Shown piece by piece: positions 26,221-39,208 of a stretch of 64,000 bases of DNA. The DNA is taken from NCBI GenBank assembly GCA_015698045.1, contig BLAL01000047.1, forward strand, positions 496,001 to 560,000, read 5' to 3'. The DNA is from Rhizophagus clarus (taxonomy: Eukaryota; Glomeromycota; Glomeromycetes; Glomerales; Glomeraceae). Below the pieces are notes generated by a model. That model made no database searches. It worked only from the letters and a program-made list of their open reading frames with translations, and was not told the origin of the DNA. A program made the translations under genes and the position numbers. Positions within the stretch are counted from its first letter, which is position 1. Each line of letters begins with the position of its first letter.

Positions 26221-26549
26221 ATAATAAACATAATTATAAGAAAGAGACAATACAACAAATAAAAGGATCAAATACTAACTTTAATATAAATGGTAAATAT
26301 TCTGTATATATTTATTAATAAGATAGTGACAAATTTTGCGTTATTATAATTTCATTTTATTTTATTTTATTATAGATGATAAAGATGATGTATATAATAA
26401 CCCGAATTTTCATTCTGAAGAACAAGATGAATTTGAAATTCCTGATGGTAAAAAAAAGATTTTTTTAATATGTATTGTGAAAATATTTTTTTAAATTACT
26501 AATAATTTATTCTCTTATTTATTATAAATAATTTTTTTTAGATATTTAA
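26221..26549 (+). pseudogene. Orphaned tail exons of kinase B
   Basis: 26221-26292, 26376-26447 and 26542-26549 keep correct acceptors, donors and phases and would encode the usual tail (DDKDDVYNNP...EFEIPDDI). They are cut off from the kinase by the lost exon 6 donor. Their good preservation suggests that the donor change is recent. Confidence 0.7.
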
Positions 26550-26592
26550 ATTATATGAATGAATTTTATCATTTTAAAATATTTTCACTTTA

Positions 26593-26658
26593 GATTATTT
26601 AAACACTAAGACTAGAGTAGTAAGAGTTCTTACAGATTTCTTAGTTTGTAATTTAAAT
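26593..26658 (-). repeat. Kinase 3' flank element (copy near B)
   Basis: Read on the minus strand it contains caaactaagaaat, then aactcttactactctag and cttagtgtttaaat. The same block follows every kinase in the window at a short distance past the last tail exon, always in a fixed orientation relative to the kinase. It may contain 3' UTR or 3'-end signals. Confidence 0.7.
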
Positions 26659-26814
26659 AGTCCAACTCACTTATTTATATAATAAATTATCGATTTTTTT
26701 ATTTAAAGAAATTTATAAATATCAATGTGTACTAATGTCATAAAAATAAATTTCCTTTATTTTGATAATTCTAAATAATTCCCAATTTAAAACATTTATT
26801 TAATTCCGTATAAA

Positions 26815-27600
26815 TCAGAAATAAATGTCTACTAATTAATTTTAATCTATTATATGTTGTCAATAGTATTAATTTAGATTTTTAAAGTATAAATATTTCT
26901 ACGTGAAAATCAATTAACGGCCGGGTTTCCGAACTTAGAAATAACCGAAGTTTAAGTGGTCGTTTTTGTTTATCTTTTATAAATTAAGGATGTCTTTCAA
27001 TTTATATTAGAATTAAATTAAGAGTACTTTGAAGTAAGGATATGGATACGTGATTCCTCATGAATCGATAACCTTCGGTGATTCTTATTATAAATTCAGG
27101 GATCTTAGTAGAACGTTAAAAACATTAAGTATTGAAAAATCTATCCGACTTGATATCGGCGTATTTTGATTTTATAAAAATTAAAAAATTGCTTTTTTTA
27201 AATATTAATTACTTATTACTTATTTTAGATCTTATAAGATATATAGAGAAAATATACTATAATGTCTTTACTATGGAATATGGATATTGTTTTAGTACAA
27301 AATAATTTTTGTATGAGCTGTGATTTAGATAGAGTATGTCTGGAATTTTACGTATTTTATTGTAGTGAAGGGAAATTTCAAATTTTTTGTTGGGAATAAT
27401 TAAAAGAATGTGATATTTGTCACGGTCATGCTTTAATCCGTAATTCATGTCCCCAAAATCATGTTATAAATGTAAGGTATTCGTTTGTTGAGGGTGTCCA
27501 CAAACGACTGAAAAATGTAAAGATTATGATAAATGATTCTGTAGACAAATTTAAGCATTATTGTAAAAAAAATACTCCTCTCTTATCTTAAAGAAAGAAA
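26815..27600 (+). pseudogene. F-box/Cys-rich gene relic 1
   Basis: Homologous to about 21540-22354 of the intact F-box gene, on the same strand. It starts at the segment matching LLDAVNSIDLDF and runs through the intron into the Cys-rich exon (for example tttgtatgagctgtgattta is shared with 22066-22085). It has many stops and frameshifts and no F-box part. Downstream it also keeps the gtagatat repeat at about 27680. It is clearly non-coding. Confidence 0.85.
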
Positions 27601-28026
27601 ATAAATAATAATAAAAAGAAAAAAAGGATAGGAAAAAAAAGGAATATAGTTAATAATTATGGAAATAATTAGTGCAGTTAATGTAGATATGTAGATATGT
27701 AGATATGAGATTACGTGGTTATGTAACCCTTTTTGTGTACAGTACGTTGCGTTAGATTATTATAATTTTCTTCTTTTTATTCGTTAACGATTTTTATTTT
27801 TTTTAAAAGGAACTGTTCAGGAAAAAAGACTTTACAGTTCAATTTCATAATAAAGATTCTTTTAAAATAAATTAATATCATGGAATTAAAAAGAATGAAA
27901 TAATAATATCAACAAAAATTTAATCGATGCGTAGTTATATCATAAAATACCGTGAAAAACTTCTTAAGGGTAGTTTTCAAACCTATAAACCGTTAATAAC
28001 GGATAGAAACAAATCCCCGTTAATAC

Positions 28027-29012
28027 AAATAGCAGAATGTTTGCAAGTAAATTCCACCAACTTGAAAATTTACCTGAACAAAAATGTATCATACTTAATA
28101 TACAATATTTTTATTATTTAAAATAATTATAATATTAAAAATTACTCCTCTTATTATTAAATAATCAATAGAAGATCTTGAAGGTGATATAAATTAAATA
28201 ATTTTTATTTATAACTTTTTATAATATTTGATTAAAATAATTTTATTTTGAAATTATACGATTTTAATATTCTAAATAAAAGTAAGCAAGCATTTTTTTT
28301 CTTAAAACAGTATTGAATTTAATTTATTATGTAAGTTATTTTTATTAATTTTACCTTTACTTAGTTGATGATTTCAATAAATCAAGTAGTCAAAAATAGA
28401 ACATTAAAAACAAAAAGTTTTTTAAAGGTTTGGTGATTTTATTTATGTATTTTTCTTAAATGAAAAAAAAATTAATTAATAATATTAAAATTTAAACTTA
28501 AGCGAGCAGTGAAAGATTACTCAAAATGTTTATAGTTTACACAGTAAATCTTTATTAACCAAATATAAAATATTCTATTTATTTTGATGGTTAAAAAGCA
28601 GATACTACAAATAAAAGAACCAATTAATAATTTTAATGGTAAATAAAATGCAAATATACTTGTTTATAATAACTAATTTTATAATAATAATTAATTTTGC
28701 ATTATTTTAACTCCATTTTTAATAAATGAAATGTTGAACAAGATGAATTAAAAATTTTTGATAGTAAAAATTTTTACAGTATAATTAACTAATTTTAAAA
28801 ATAAATTACTAAATTTCTGGGACTATATTGGTTGTAGTTGCCAATCATCAGTCAAAAATTTTGTTCGAATCGAGCATGATTGACTCCCTAATCAGAATAC
28901 AAATGAATTTTAAATTCCACATCAATATACTCTATTTTTTATTTATTATAAAATATTTTACACTAACTGCTAAAACTAGAGTAGTCAAGATTTAATTTGT
29001 AATCTAAAAAAT
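28027..29012 (+). pseudogene. Sixth kinase copy: tail-only relic
   Basis: It begins inside the end of kinase exon 2 (matching SRLFTSKIHQFENLP) and keeps degraded versions of the small tail exons: the elements near 28172-28185, 28258-28280, 28364-28432 and 28500-28540, with two more between 28600 and 28770. It ends with a worn 3' flank element at 28967-29012. The catalytic domain is absent; the tail is joined directly to F-box downstream sequence. Confidence 0.75.
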
Positions 29013-30524
29013 CCAACTTTATAAATACCGGTATTGTTCAAAACAAGAAGTTGAGCACACATTTTACTAAACGTAGCATCTATTACTATGATTTTATCAT
29101 ATCATCAAGGTCCTTTATTTAATTTATAAATATTTCAAATTTCAATATTTAGTTAAATATCTTCCCAAATTTCCACAATCCAATTTTTGTGTATTAAAAC
29201 GAATCAGTACGGCACTGTAACATGTTGTATCCAAGCATTTTAAGTTTTATTTTGCACATCCCATAAGGTTACTCTATATAACACATATATAACACATAAA
29301 TGGAATCAATTAACAATATTCTTGAAATTAACCAAAATAACAATTTATTACATATACACCATTATTAAACAAAGTTCTTATCTCAAACTAGAGGTTAGAA
29401 GTTGGAACTGACTATAAAAATCTTAATAATCGATTAACCAAGACTTCAACTAATTAATCTATTTAATATTATGATTAAAAGTATTGAATTATTTTTTTTT
29501 TTTTTGATAGAAAATTGCACAAATTTGAGTTTACTCATACATTTAGTTATAGGATAATCGTATTTTATTAATCTTAACTGTCTTATAATTTAATTATATT
29601 TTAATATTTTTTTTTATTTATTTATTTCAAATAGACGATAAAATATTTAATTTATTGTTACAATAAAATACGGAGAACACACGACCGAAATTCACTTCTC
29701 TGGGCCGCAACTAGAATTATGGATTGGATAAGTTAGAGAAACTTAACCTCCGTATTAGTTAATTCATCGATTAACATTAATCAGTTTCAACCTTACATCA
29801 AATGTACTTGACATACGGTACAATGCAAATTTAACTACATATAATCAATATTAGTTTCAAATTTGGGTTGGAATCATCTACATCTTCAGACGATAGGCTA
29901 GTGAAGAATAATGAACTGTGGTCCGGATTAATCCACTTATTCTGACAGAGCATCAGAAGAAGTTATCATTAAATTAAAATTTCTCTTTTATTAAAAAATA
30001 AAAACATCGTGCTTTGACCTGTAACTATTACAACCATTTCTACTCTACAAAGTTCGCCAACTCCATTCAAGATTTAAATTTGTTTTAATTAAAATGCTTA
30101 CTCATGACATGAGTTATCATTTTCATTTAGAAGTAAGGCGATAGAATAATACTTTATCATCATAATAATTTCATAATATGATCATCTAAGAAAGAATCGA
30201 AATATTGATTATCGAATCAGTAAATTTAAATTAAAAGATGCCCTTTGTTTAACCAAAAATGGTTTTATTTGATATACTCATGAGTCGTGACATAATATTT
30301 ACGTACGAAAAGAATAAGTAATGATCTACAATTTATTTTCGCGTAACAGAAAAACTTGTCACCAGTTACATTGCTTCAACTTTTCAAAGTTAAAGTAGTT
30401 TTATCTACTAATAGTTTAGAGTGAAAATTATCATTTTTTTTTTTTTTTTTTTATAAAAAATATGAACTTCCAATTTTTTTTTTACAATTAATTGGATTTT
30501 AATAAAAAATTTTGATTCTTAATT
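29013..30524. other. Intergenic, before the PQQ-propeller gene
   Basis: No gene seen. A more G+C-rich patch at 29665-29765 is bracketed by a 9-base inverted repeat (aatacggag at about 29668, ctccgtatt at about 29747), possibly a small non-autonomous element. A long poly-T run precedes the next gene. Confidence 0.4.
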
Positions 30525-32568
30525 ATGAAATTCGTTCGTGCAATATTTCTCCTTTTAATTTTCACTCATCATGTCATAAATGTATTTTCTTACAAAGATT
30601 GGCTTAGTTTCGGTGGAACTGGTATAAATAATAATCGTAACGGTGATGATGAGGAAATAATTTCTCCAATTAATGTCGCTTCCTTAAAGGTTAGAATTTT
30701 ATCCCTTGATAAAAAAAATTATTAAAAATCATTGTTAATTTATGACGTCATATTATAGGTTAAGTTTATGGTTGAGACAGGAAGTTCAGTTTCTGCTACT
30801 CCTGTTACTTTTCAAAATAATATTTATTTTCCTGATTGGTCAGGAAATTTATATTCGGTAAATGCACAAACTGGTCAAATTAATTGGGCTTATAATATAT
30901 CATTATCATATCTTCCACAACCATCAGATCCAAGAGTTGTAAGTCGTACAACTATTGCGATAGATCCCGTAGAAAAATTATTGGTATTTGGAACTCAAAT
31001 TCCAGATAATGGTTCAAATCCCTATATCGTAGCTGTTGACCTCGATGGTAAACTTATTTGGAGTACTTTACTTGATATTCATCCTCACGCTATCATAACA
31101 CAATCTGCTACAATTTATGATGGTGGCGTTTATGTTGGTGTTTCTTCAAATGAAGAAGCTGCTTCATCAAGTATACCAAATTATCAATGTTGTACCTTTA
31201 AAGGAAGTTTTGCTAAATTAGATTTAAAAACCGGCAATATTATTTGGAAAACTTTTATGTTACCTGATAATAATGGCAGTCCTGATTTATATTCTGGAAA
31301 TGCAGTTTGGGGTTCTGCACCAGCAATTGATCCTGTAAAAAGATTAGTTTATATCGCTACCGGAAATAATTATAAGGTTTGGTTATTAAAAAAACATTAA
31401 ATATATCTTATTAATATTTTTTTTAACACTTTTTATGATTTAAAGACTCCAAGCTACGTAACAAGTTGCATAGCAAATGTCTCAACTGTCGCAGATATGA
31501 TGAAATGTCACGATCCTAATAATCATTTTGATGCAATGCTTGCATTAAATATAGATACTGGTGAAATAGTATGGTCAAGAAGAACGGCAGGATTAGATAA
31601 TTGGACTGTTGCCTGTGTTTCAAATATAACGAATCCACAAAATTGTCCAACACCAGCTGGACCTGATTACGGTAAGTTTCCTTTCTGTTTATTATGTTAA
31701 AAATTAATATTTTATGATAAAATTTTCTGTCAACTTTCTTTTTTCTATAAAATTAGATTTTGGTCAGGCGCCTTTGCTTTTTAATGTATGTTATTCGTTT
31801 GGTGAATGTATTCAACTTGCTATTGCGACTGCAAAATCGGGAATTACGTGGGCATTAAATGCTACCACTGGTGAAATTGTTTGGTCTACTAATTCTGGTC
31901 CCGGGGCTGTTGGTGGTAGGTTAAAATAAAATAATGATGTGTGTTAAACAATGTATCAAAGAGAAATAATACTAACAAGTACTTTTTTTGCAAGGCGGTT
32001 CTCTATTTGGTTGCGCGTAATTGTCGACACTTTAAAAAGTTATTGAACGTTTTTTTCAAAGAACTTTTTTCTAATTTTTTTTTTTAAAAAAAATTTTAAA
32101 TAGAACTGATAGAAGAAGATATTTTATATCACAAGCAAATGCTAACAATATTCAATATATATTGGATAAACCTACACCAGGAAGTCCATCTGCAATATAT
32201 AATGGGGCAATTGTTGCACTTGATATTGTAACAGGAGAAATATTATGGCAAACAGCAAATTCAGTACAAGCTGGCGGAACAGGTCCAGTCTCATATTCTA
32301 ATGGAGTAGTTTATTATCCAAGTAACGATGCCAATGGCACATTGTTTGCTTTAAGCGCTGAAACTGGCGAAACTTTATTCGAATTTCAAACCATGGGTGA
32401 ACTTAATTGTGGTCCAAGTATTGTAAATGGTGTTGTTTATATTGGAAGTGGTTATGGTAAGTAAATCTACCATTTAATTTTTAAATATTAAGAAATTTTA
32501 TTAATTTTTCATTTTATCTTTTAGGACAAGCGAATAATAATAAAGTTTATGCTTTGACTCCTATGTAA
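30525..32568 (+). CDS. Secreted PQQ-type beta-propeller (polyvinyl-alcohol dehydrogenase-like)
   Basis: Seven exons, 30525-30689, 30759-31376, 31446-31671, 31757-31915, 31995-32016, 32104-32456 and 32525-32568, join in phase to 528 residues; exon 5 is only 22 bases. Residues 1-22 form a signal peptide (MKFVRAIFLLLIFTHHV...FS). The body is a series of PQQ-like blades, each with a TG(E/Q/N)I(V/N/I)W-type turn: AQTGQINWA, LDGKLIWS, KTGNIIWK, DTGEIVWS, TTGEIVWS and VTGEILWQ. QCCTFKGS, HFDAMLALN, DYDFGQAPLLF and YIATGNNY are features I recall from polyvinyl-alcohol dehydrogenase-like quinoproteins; the adjacent Cys pair may form a ring disulfide. It is probably exported to the wall or apoplast. 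Electron acceptor and substrate cannot be read from the sequence, and no c-type haem CxxCH is present. All splice sites are canonical and the gene looks functional. Confidence 0.88.
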
Positions 32569-33689
32569 TTATATTTATAATTCATTATATAGTGTATATT
32601 ATTTATGTATTATATATTAAAATCATTTGTAAGCATCAAATTTAATAAATAATTGCAATAAAATCAGTAACAATTAAGATTTATGATTCAAAGCAAATAA
32701 CTATAGAACGTCATTCTTTTTATTTGTTTATACAGTGCAAGTCATTTAAACTGAATTCAGTATAGGTAAATTAAAAATAACTTACCATTATTAGTTATTA
32801 ACAAAATTTTATATTATTGTGATTGATTTAACAAATTCATTTAAACGACTTTCATTATGTGATATTATTTCAGGTGAATCGAAGATATCATGTTCTTTTT
32901 AATTTTTCACAATATATAATTACATAAAATGAATTATCAAATGAATTTATGAATTTTTTATCCTCAATCTAACCTTATGATTGAAATACCATTATTATAA
33001 AGTTTCATTCAGGCAGCAAGCATGCCCTGTAAGAAAATGATGGCCAATTACCATATAATTAATTCTCTGTTGAACCAACCAAGACTAATGAAATTTATAT
33101 TATAATGTAGTACAATCTATATAATATATGAATAATATAAAAAATTATATATTTGATTTTCTTTTAATGTTTTTCCGAATCTCCAATTCTTCCTTTCAAT
33201 TTTAAGAGGATTCGTTTTAAATTCGGTCATCATGAATTCTGTAATAAGACTCTAATTTTTTTGTATTTTAGTGAAAAGAAATTTTAAGGAAATATAAGCT
33301 GTGTCAAAATTGACATGATGCTACACTAAGAATTTAATATTTAAGAACAGCAGATTTTTATATTTGTTTTATTTAAGTATTAGTTGTTAAGCGATGAAAA
33401 GTATATCGATATACATTTGTAAAGAGTTTTAAAATCAGAATATGAAGCGCAGAGAAGAAATTACTGAAAATAAATATGTTAAATAAAATTCAAATGTCTA
33501 TTAATCATTGGAAGATTTATGAAGTTTTTTTCGTCTACGATAAAAAAGAATAATAATATTCTAACGTAATGAATACACTTTTTTATTCTTTTTATTAATT
33601 ATATTTTTTTTAAAAAAAATACTACATAACTGCTACCAGTATAAATACAAATTATTACATATGAGAGACATATTCAGAAATCAGAATCC
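32569..33689. other. Intergenic
   Basis: Two attaaa/aataaat words soon after the stop (32628-32652) could serve polyadenylation of the propeller gene. Nothing else supported. Confidence 0.45.
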
Positions 33690-34110
33690 TTCCTTCTTTT
33701 TTTTCCTTTTATTTTTTTCTTGCTTTCTTTCTTGCGATGATGAAGTTTTTTATTACAACAATACTTACAAATTTGATTTAACAAAAATAATCAACAACAA
33801 CACCTACCTTACATTTGTAACAAGACTTTAAAGGATATAAATCACAAATTAACCATAAAAACTACATTCTTTAATAGTTCTAAATTAAGAAGTTGAACAT
33901 TTTCCTTCATTACAATAAACGATATACTCCCATCACAGCTCATAAAAATTATTTTACATTAAACGGAACCATTTTCTACATATCCTTACAAAACTAAAAG
34001 TCATATCTTTGTATTTAAAATCAAGATAGTGTTAAATTAAATCAAATATATTGATATCAGTTGAATAGAACTTTTTTGTTAATATTTTTTATTTTCATAT
34101 ATTAAATTTA
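33690..34110 (-). pseudogene. F-box/Cys-rich gene relic 2
   Basis: The reverse complement matches the Cys-rich exon of the 21183 gene: tatgagctgtgat, gttacaaatgtaaggta and a gtaataaaaa end are recognisable. It has stops in every frame and several internal deletions. It lies just downstream of kinase C in the same direction. Weaker similarity may extend to about 34290. Confidence 0.7.
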
Positions 34111-34633
34111 CAATGAAAATTTTAGAATCAATATAAAATTACATTCATGTACTTACACCGACTCCAAAGCTGATAAGTTTCAACTCATTTGAGAGTTTAT
34201 CCTATTTCTTGAAGTAATAAACTAGAATAACTTAGTAAACTTATCTCTTTTAATTCATAATAAGTCTGTCAATCACAAAAACATAATTTAAACTAGTAAA
34301 ATCATACTATCGAATAATATAACAGTTGTTATGCAGTACTGTCTCGTATTATTGAGATCATATCTATGAACAAAACAGTGTATTTCATAAAAAATATAAT
34401 CCTTCTTTAACACGAAACATATAACAACTTAATTATGCTTTACAACCTAATAAAATAAATCTTAATCACAAGTACCACTTACTCTCAAAAGTATTCATTT
34501 CAACCTTAAAAATAATTAAAGATTTTATTTAAAATAATTAACATAATTTTGAAATTCTTCAGAAAGTTTAAAACAATAGTATATTTATAAATCTTTTTAA
34601 ATATAAAATTTAATAATTTATTATAATGTAAAC

Positions 34634-34695
34634 GAATTATTTAAATTACAAACCAAGAAATTAGTACTATTCTAGCCTTAGTGTTTAAATAATAA
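34634..34695 (+). repeat. Kinase 3' flank element (copy near C)
   Basis: Shows attatttaaattacaaacca, then agaaattagtactattctag and ccttagtgtttaaat. It is shorter than the other copies because the repeated agaaatct part is missing. Confidence 0.65.
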
Positions 34696-34995
34696 TATAA
34701 AAATAAAATATTTTATAATAATTGTTAGTTATATAAAATGAGACATGATAAAAACAATTTAGATTCATTTGTAATTTAGATATCTAGAAATTTAGAAAAA
34801 AAAATAATTTATTATTAGTAATAAAAATTAGTAAAATTATTTTACAATTAAAAAAAAAAAATCTTACCATCAGGATGGAATTCTGATTCATTTATTCTTT
34901 TTGTTCTTCAGAATGATTTTGGTTACCATATGTTTCATCTTTTTCATCTTTATTAATAAAATAAAAATGTAATTAAAATAATATAAAAACAATCA

Positions 34996-37203
34996 TTATA
35001 AATAAATACTTTTGGTATTTATACTCGCCATATTCGATCCTTTTGTTTGTTTAATTGACTCTTTTACATGATTATTTGTAGTTTGTTTAATTGACTCTTT
35101 TTCATGATTATTTGTAGTTTGTTGAATTGACTCTTTTTCATAATCAATTGTACTATCTAATAATTTTAAAATGGGTTATTTTTAAATAATTACAAAACAA
35201 TATTTTATTTCACTTACCATCTTTTATTTGTAGATTTTCAAATGTCTTAGATAATTCTTTACTATTGTCTAAGTTTAAATATAACGTTACTAATTAATCA
35301 TTTTTTTTAAAGGAAAAAAATAATTAAATTACCAACCTTTAATAATACTATTTAATTCTGATGCATTATTTTGACTATTTGATTTATCGAAATCATCAAC
35401 TAGTGAAAATGCAAAATTAATAATTAAATATCAACCATATAATGAGTTCAATATGGTTTAAAAAATACAGTACTTACTATTATTGGGAATATTAAAGTCA
35501 TAAAATTTACTATCATAAAAAGCTATTTAAATAAAAAGATTTTAATTAAACATCGTAAAAAATTTCAAATAAGTTACTGGATACATTACCTTGAAGCTCG
35601 TCTATTGAGTATTTAATGTAAGAATGAATGATATTTATTAATATAATAATATTTTTAAATAATAAATTAGATACAGACTAGTACAATCATGGCGCGATCC
35701 ATTGCTTTAAATAATAAAATAAAAAATAAATATGTATTATGAATATTACCTTCTGTTGCATTTCTTGGTTCAGATAAATTTTCAAATTGATGGATTTTAC
35801 TTGTAAATAATCTACTATTTATTGAGCTATTTGCTTTATCTAATTCAAAATTACTATATATTTCTGATTGAGATGATTCATGTGTCATACTTTGATAATA
35901 TAAATTCATTCTTTGTATTTTATTCCAAAGTATATATATATCAGGCCTTTTTGATGGATCAGCATCCCAACATTTTTCCATTAAATTTTTATATTCTATA
36001 GGAGTTCCTAATACAATTTTTGGTCTCATACCATTAATTACATCTATTGCAAGATTAGAATCATCATATTTATAATTCATAAATGGTGGTTGCCCAGATG
36101 AAATTTCCCACATAAGCATTGCAATACTATAAATATCAGATTTAAAAGTGTATTGTTTTCTATTAATAACTTCTGGTGCTATGTAAGGAAGAATTCCATA
36201 TATACTTTTCGATAATTTATTAGCAGGTCCACAAAATCCAAGGTCACTAATAAACCAACCACTATTAAGTTGCGAATACAATATGTTTCCTGAATGCAGA
36301 TCTTTATGAATTGTATTTTCTTTAATGTGAATAAAATAAAATGCTCTAATTATTTCAAAAGTAATATTAATTCTTTCTTTCCATGTAAGTTGATTATGAT
36401 ATCGTTGTAAATATTCTCTTAAATTCATATCCATTATATCCATTACAAGCATATAGTCTCCATTTGATATATTTTGTGTTAAACCATAACATTGGACAAT
36501 ACTTGTTCGTTTATTACTTATAGTCAAATGTGATTTTGCCTACAAAAATTTTGAAAGGTTAAATATTATAAAAACTGATTTAAAATCATTTAAGCACACT
36601 TATATTACAAACCTCATCAAACCAACTTCGATTTGCACTTTCAACATTTTTTAAACTTTTAAGTATTACATTTTGTTCTCCACATCTTATTAATTGTCGT
36701 TTATTAATATCCCATTCTTCATATTTTCCATCAATCCAAATAGCTTTATAAATATCAGAGAATCCACCCTTTGTTAAAAACTTAATATTTTTTAATTTAT
36801 TATATGGAATCCATTCAATTATATGATTTGGCCAAAGTGTTTCAGTTTGACATTTTTGAATCAAATCATCAAGAACATCATTTTTAGTTGTCCAATTTAA
36901 AAAATTTGATTTTAAATGATTTCTAACACAAAATTCACAATATAATGTAGCTAAACATTCTTGTTTACAATTTTCACAAATTCTTCTTGTTCCTGAATTT
37001 TTAAGAATTTTATCTCGATCATAATTTTTAGTTAACGATTTTATCGCTTCAATTTTTTCATCTTTTGTAAGTGAATTATCAGCAAGAATTGTTTGTCTTA
37101 TAAATTCATACTGTTTATGCATATCATTGTGAACTCTATAATTAATTAATGTAAGTGATCTTGCAAGTGCCGCAGTAACAAGTTCTTCTCGAATATCAGT
37201 CAT
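34996..37203 (-). CDS. Kinase C: TKL-type kinase with HKD loop and repeat-extended tail
   Basis: Exons 37203-36613, 36539-35750, 35601-35590, 35522-35478, 35399-35337, 35268-35218 and 35156-34996 give about 570 residues. The N-terminal Cys knuckle and the kinase fold are present. The catalytic loop reads HKDLHSGN, so the usual HRD Arg is Lys; one extra residue lies just before it (HIKEN). The catalytic Asp, DLG and APE are kept. Exon 7 holds an in-frame 36-base repeat (KESIQQTTNNHE-like, about 2.5 copies). Its normal donor position is altered, so it reads on to TAA at 34998-34996. The former exon 8 (about 34950-34868) is still visible but frameshifted to a TGA after EEQKE. The tail therefore ends in a lineage-specific sequence, if this prediction holds. 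Confidence 0.75.
35045..35148 (-). repeat. 36-bp in-frame tandem repeat inside kinase C exon 7
   Basis: A unit built on gtagtttgtttaattgactc plus 16 further bases recurs at a 36-base period, about 2.5 copies, with few differences. The other kinases have a single version of this segment. It adds 12 residues per unit to the tail. Confidence 0.85.
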
Positions 37204-37261
37204 ACTTATTTAAATTCTCCTCTAAAAGGAATGAGATCTTTTTTTGTATATAAATGGTGAA

Positions 37262-37315
37262 AGGCTGAACGGAGTCTTGTATCCGAAATTAATAATAATG
37301 ATCTCCAGTCTACAG
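37262..37315 (-). promoter_or_regulatory. Shared kinase promoter element (copy C, long form)
   Basis: The minus strand reads ctgtagactggagatcatta, a short spacer, then atttcggatacaagactccg and ttcagcc. It ends 58 bases upstream of the kinase C ATG and matches the copy at 24050-24103 closely. Confidence 0.75.
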
Positions 37316-39208
37316 ATTCCTCATGTCTCACTACAGCATTACCAGTAGCACTCTAGTATTAATAGAGTTTATCCGGATATCCTTTTTTACGTGTTATCCG
37401 TTTAATATTCAGATATCCAGCTAATTTTAATTTATTCGGATATTTTTGGTGTTTAGCCGTTTCACAATATTTTTCTGAGTTTGTCGTCAGTTTCCTAAAA
37501 AGGAAATATTTTTTAGCTTCTATTCTGGCTGAAACTATGAATTTGGCCCGAGTTACTATATCAAAAAAATAAACTTATTTTATCCATATAAGTAAAAATA
37601 ATTTAAATGGTTGTAATGGTTTGTATCATTCATTCATTTAAGCTGAATGAAAATAACCTGTAAATAATTTGAATATTTTTAAATTCAAGTATACTGTATA
37701 TTAATTTATTTACAATAAAATATACTTTGTCATTTACAAATTATATTGACTTTCATCAATAAGATAGTATAATAAATTACAGTATCTTTACTGCAAGAAA
37801 AAAGTGTGATTGTGTTACCTAAATTACAATTAATGCAATTTACTATATAAATTGAATATATTTTTTAAATCAGAGGGTACATCTAAAAAATAGTTTTTCG
37901 ATTCTGTACGACATCTCTTGCCATGATGCTATAAGCCACAACGAAAATCGTGATCAGGTGTGGCAAAATTGTACACTGCAGTTCTATTTTAACGTAAGAG
38001 TAATGCAACTGTGACCCTAAGTCACAGACTACAATTTTTATACAGCAAAGGATATTATGTTAGATTACGAATTAATTCTTCTTAATATATGTGACATTGT
38101 GACAAGATGTATATATATCATTTGGAAACGATCAAAATAACGTGCCACATTGAAGCATCAGATATTTATTTTTCCCATGAAATAGACCTTTAAGGTCATA
38201 CGAAAAATTTCGAGGAAACTCTTTGATCGTATGTACGGATCTGAAGAAAACGAACTTGTATGTAAAATTTACTTCGTAGACTTTGCCTAGGATATATCTT
38301 AAATAGACGACAAATATGATAATACGTTTGGTGAATTTGAGCTGTTGCTGAAGATAATAATGTGTTCTACAGAAATAATGTTGAATAAAGTGAAAGAGTA
38401 ATTGAAATATTTCCGGACAATCGCAAAAGTATAAAGGACCGTTACCGAAAGTTCTCGATATTCTTAGTAAGAAATAGCATTTTATGTTTTTTTAAAGAAG
38501 CCACGGAGAAAAATGACAGCTCTTTCTCTCATATGGTAATTTGTTAACTGTATATATTATCATTATAATAAAGATTGATTTTCGATACCGGTTATGGTTC
38601 CATATTGTGAATTCCTTTTGATAACAAAAAGTGTTCGAATATGCGAAGCTAATATTTATTTTTCTCTATTTCTGTCCGAAAAGTAAAAACCAAATGTCGT
38701 GTAAAGGATACAAAAAAAATCACATTATTCCATTCCTCTGAACTTATTCGATAAAAAAAATATAGAAAACGTGCTTTAGGTATCGACGATGGCATATAAA
38801 TTATAATTGCGAATTTTAACATGGGTGATGAGATCTACAAAACAAAAATTTCATTGAAATTGGACCCATAAATCACGAGATAATTGTTTTTGTTTCTAAG
38901 ATAGGGAGCCCGGATCAGATCACGATCTGGGACTTTATCATCATATTAACCATAATGCGAATAATGACTCAAAAAAAAATCATCAAACAGTTTTTTGAAT
39001 TATATTATTATTTCATTAGATCATTTTAAATCATTCTACAAGAAGCTTGTGATTTTATTTGTCATATGTAAGTCTATTAAAAAAAATTTTCTTTAGAAAA
39101 AATTTTTCTTTAAATAAATCTTGAAAAAATCTTACTGAAAAAAATTTACCTTTCTTTATTTTCTTGTAAAATTCGCACAAAAAAAAAAATTATAATTTTA
39201 TAATAACG
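37316..39208. other. Intergenic between kinase C and the ART-like gene
   Basis: No gene supported. 37360-37460 contains several ggatatcc/tatccg words, including tatccggata. The region 38150-38460 is less A+T-rich than its surroundings and may be a degraded element, but I found no open frame in it. Confidence 0.4.

Noticed and set aside
29665..29765. Possible tRNA-derived or structured RNA patch
   Set aside because: Only a 9-base inverted repeat supports it; no internal promoter boxes are recognisable.
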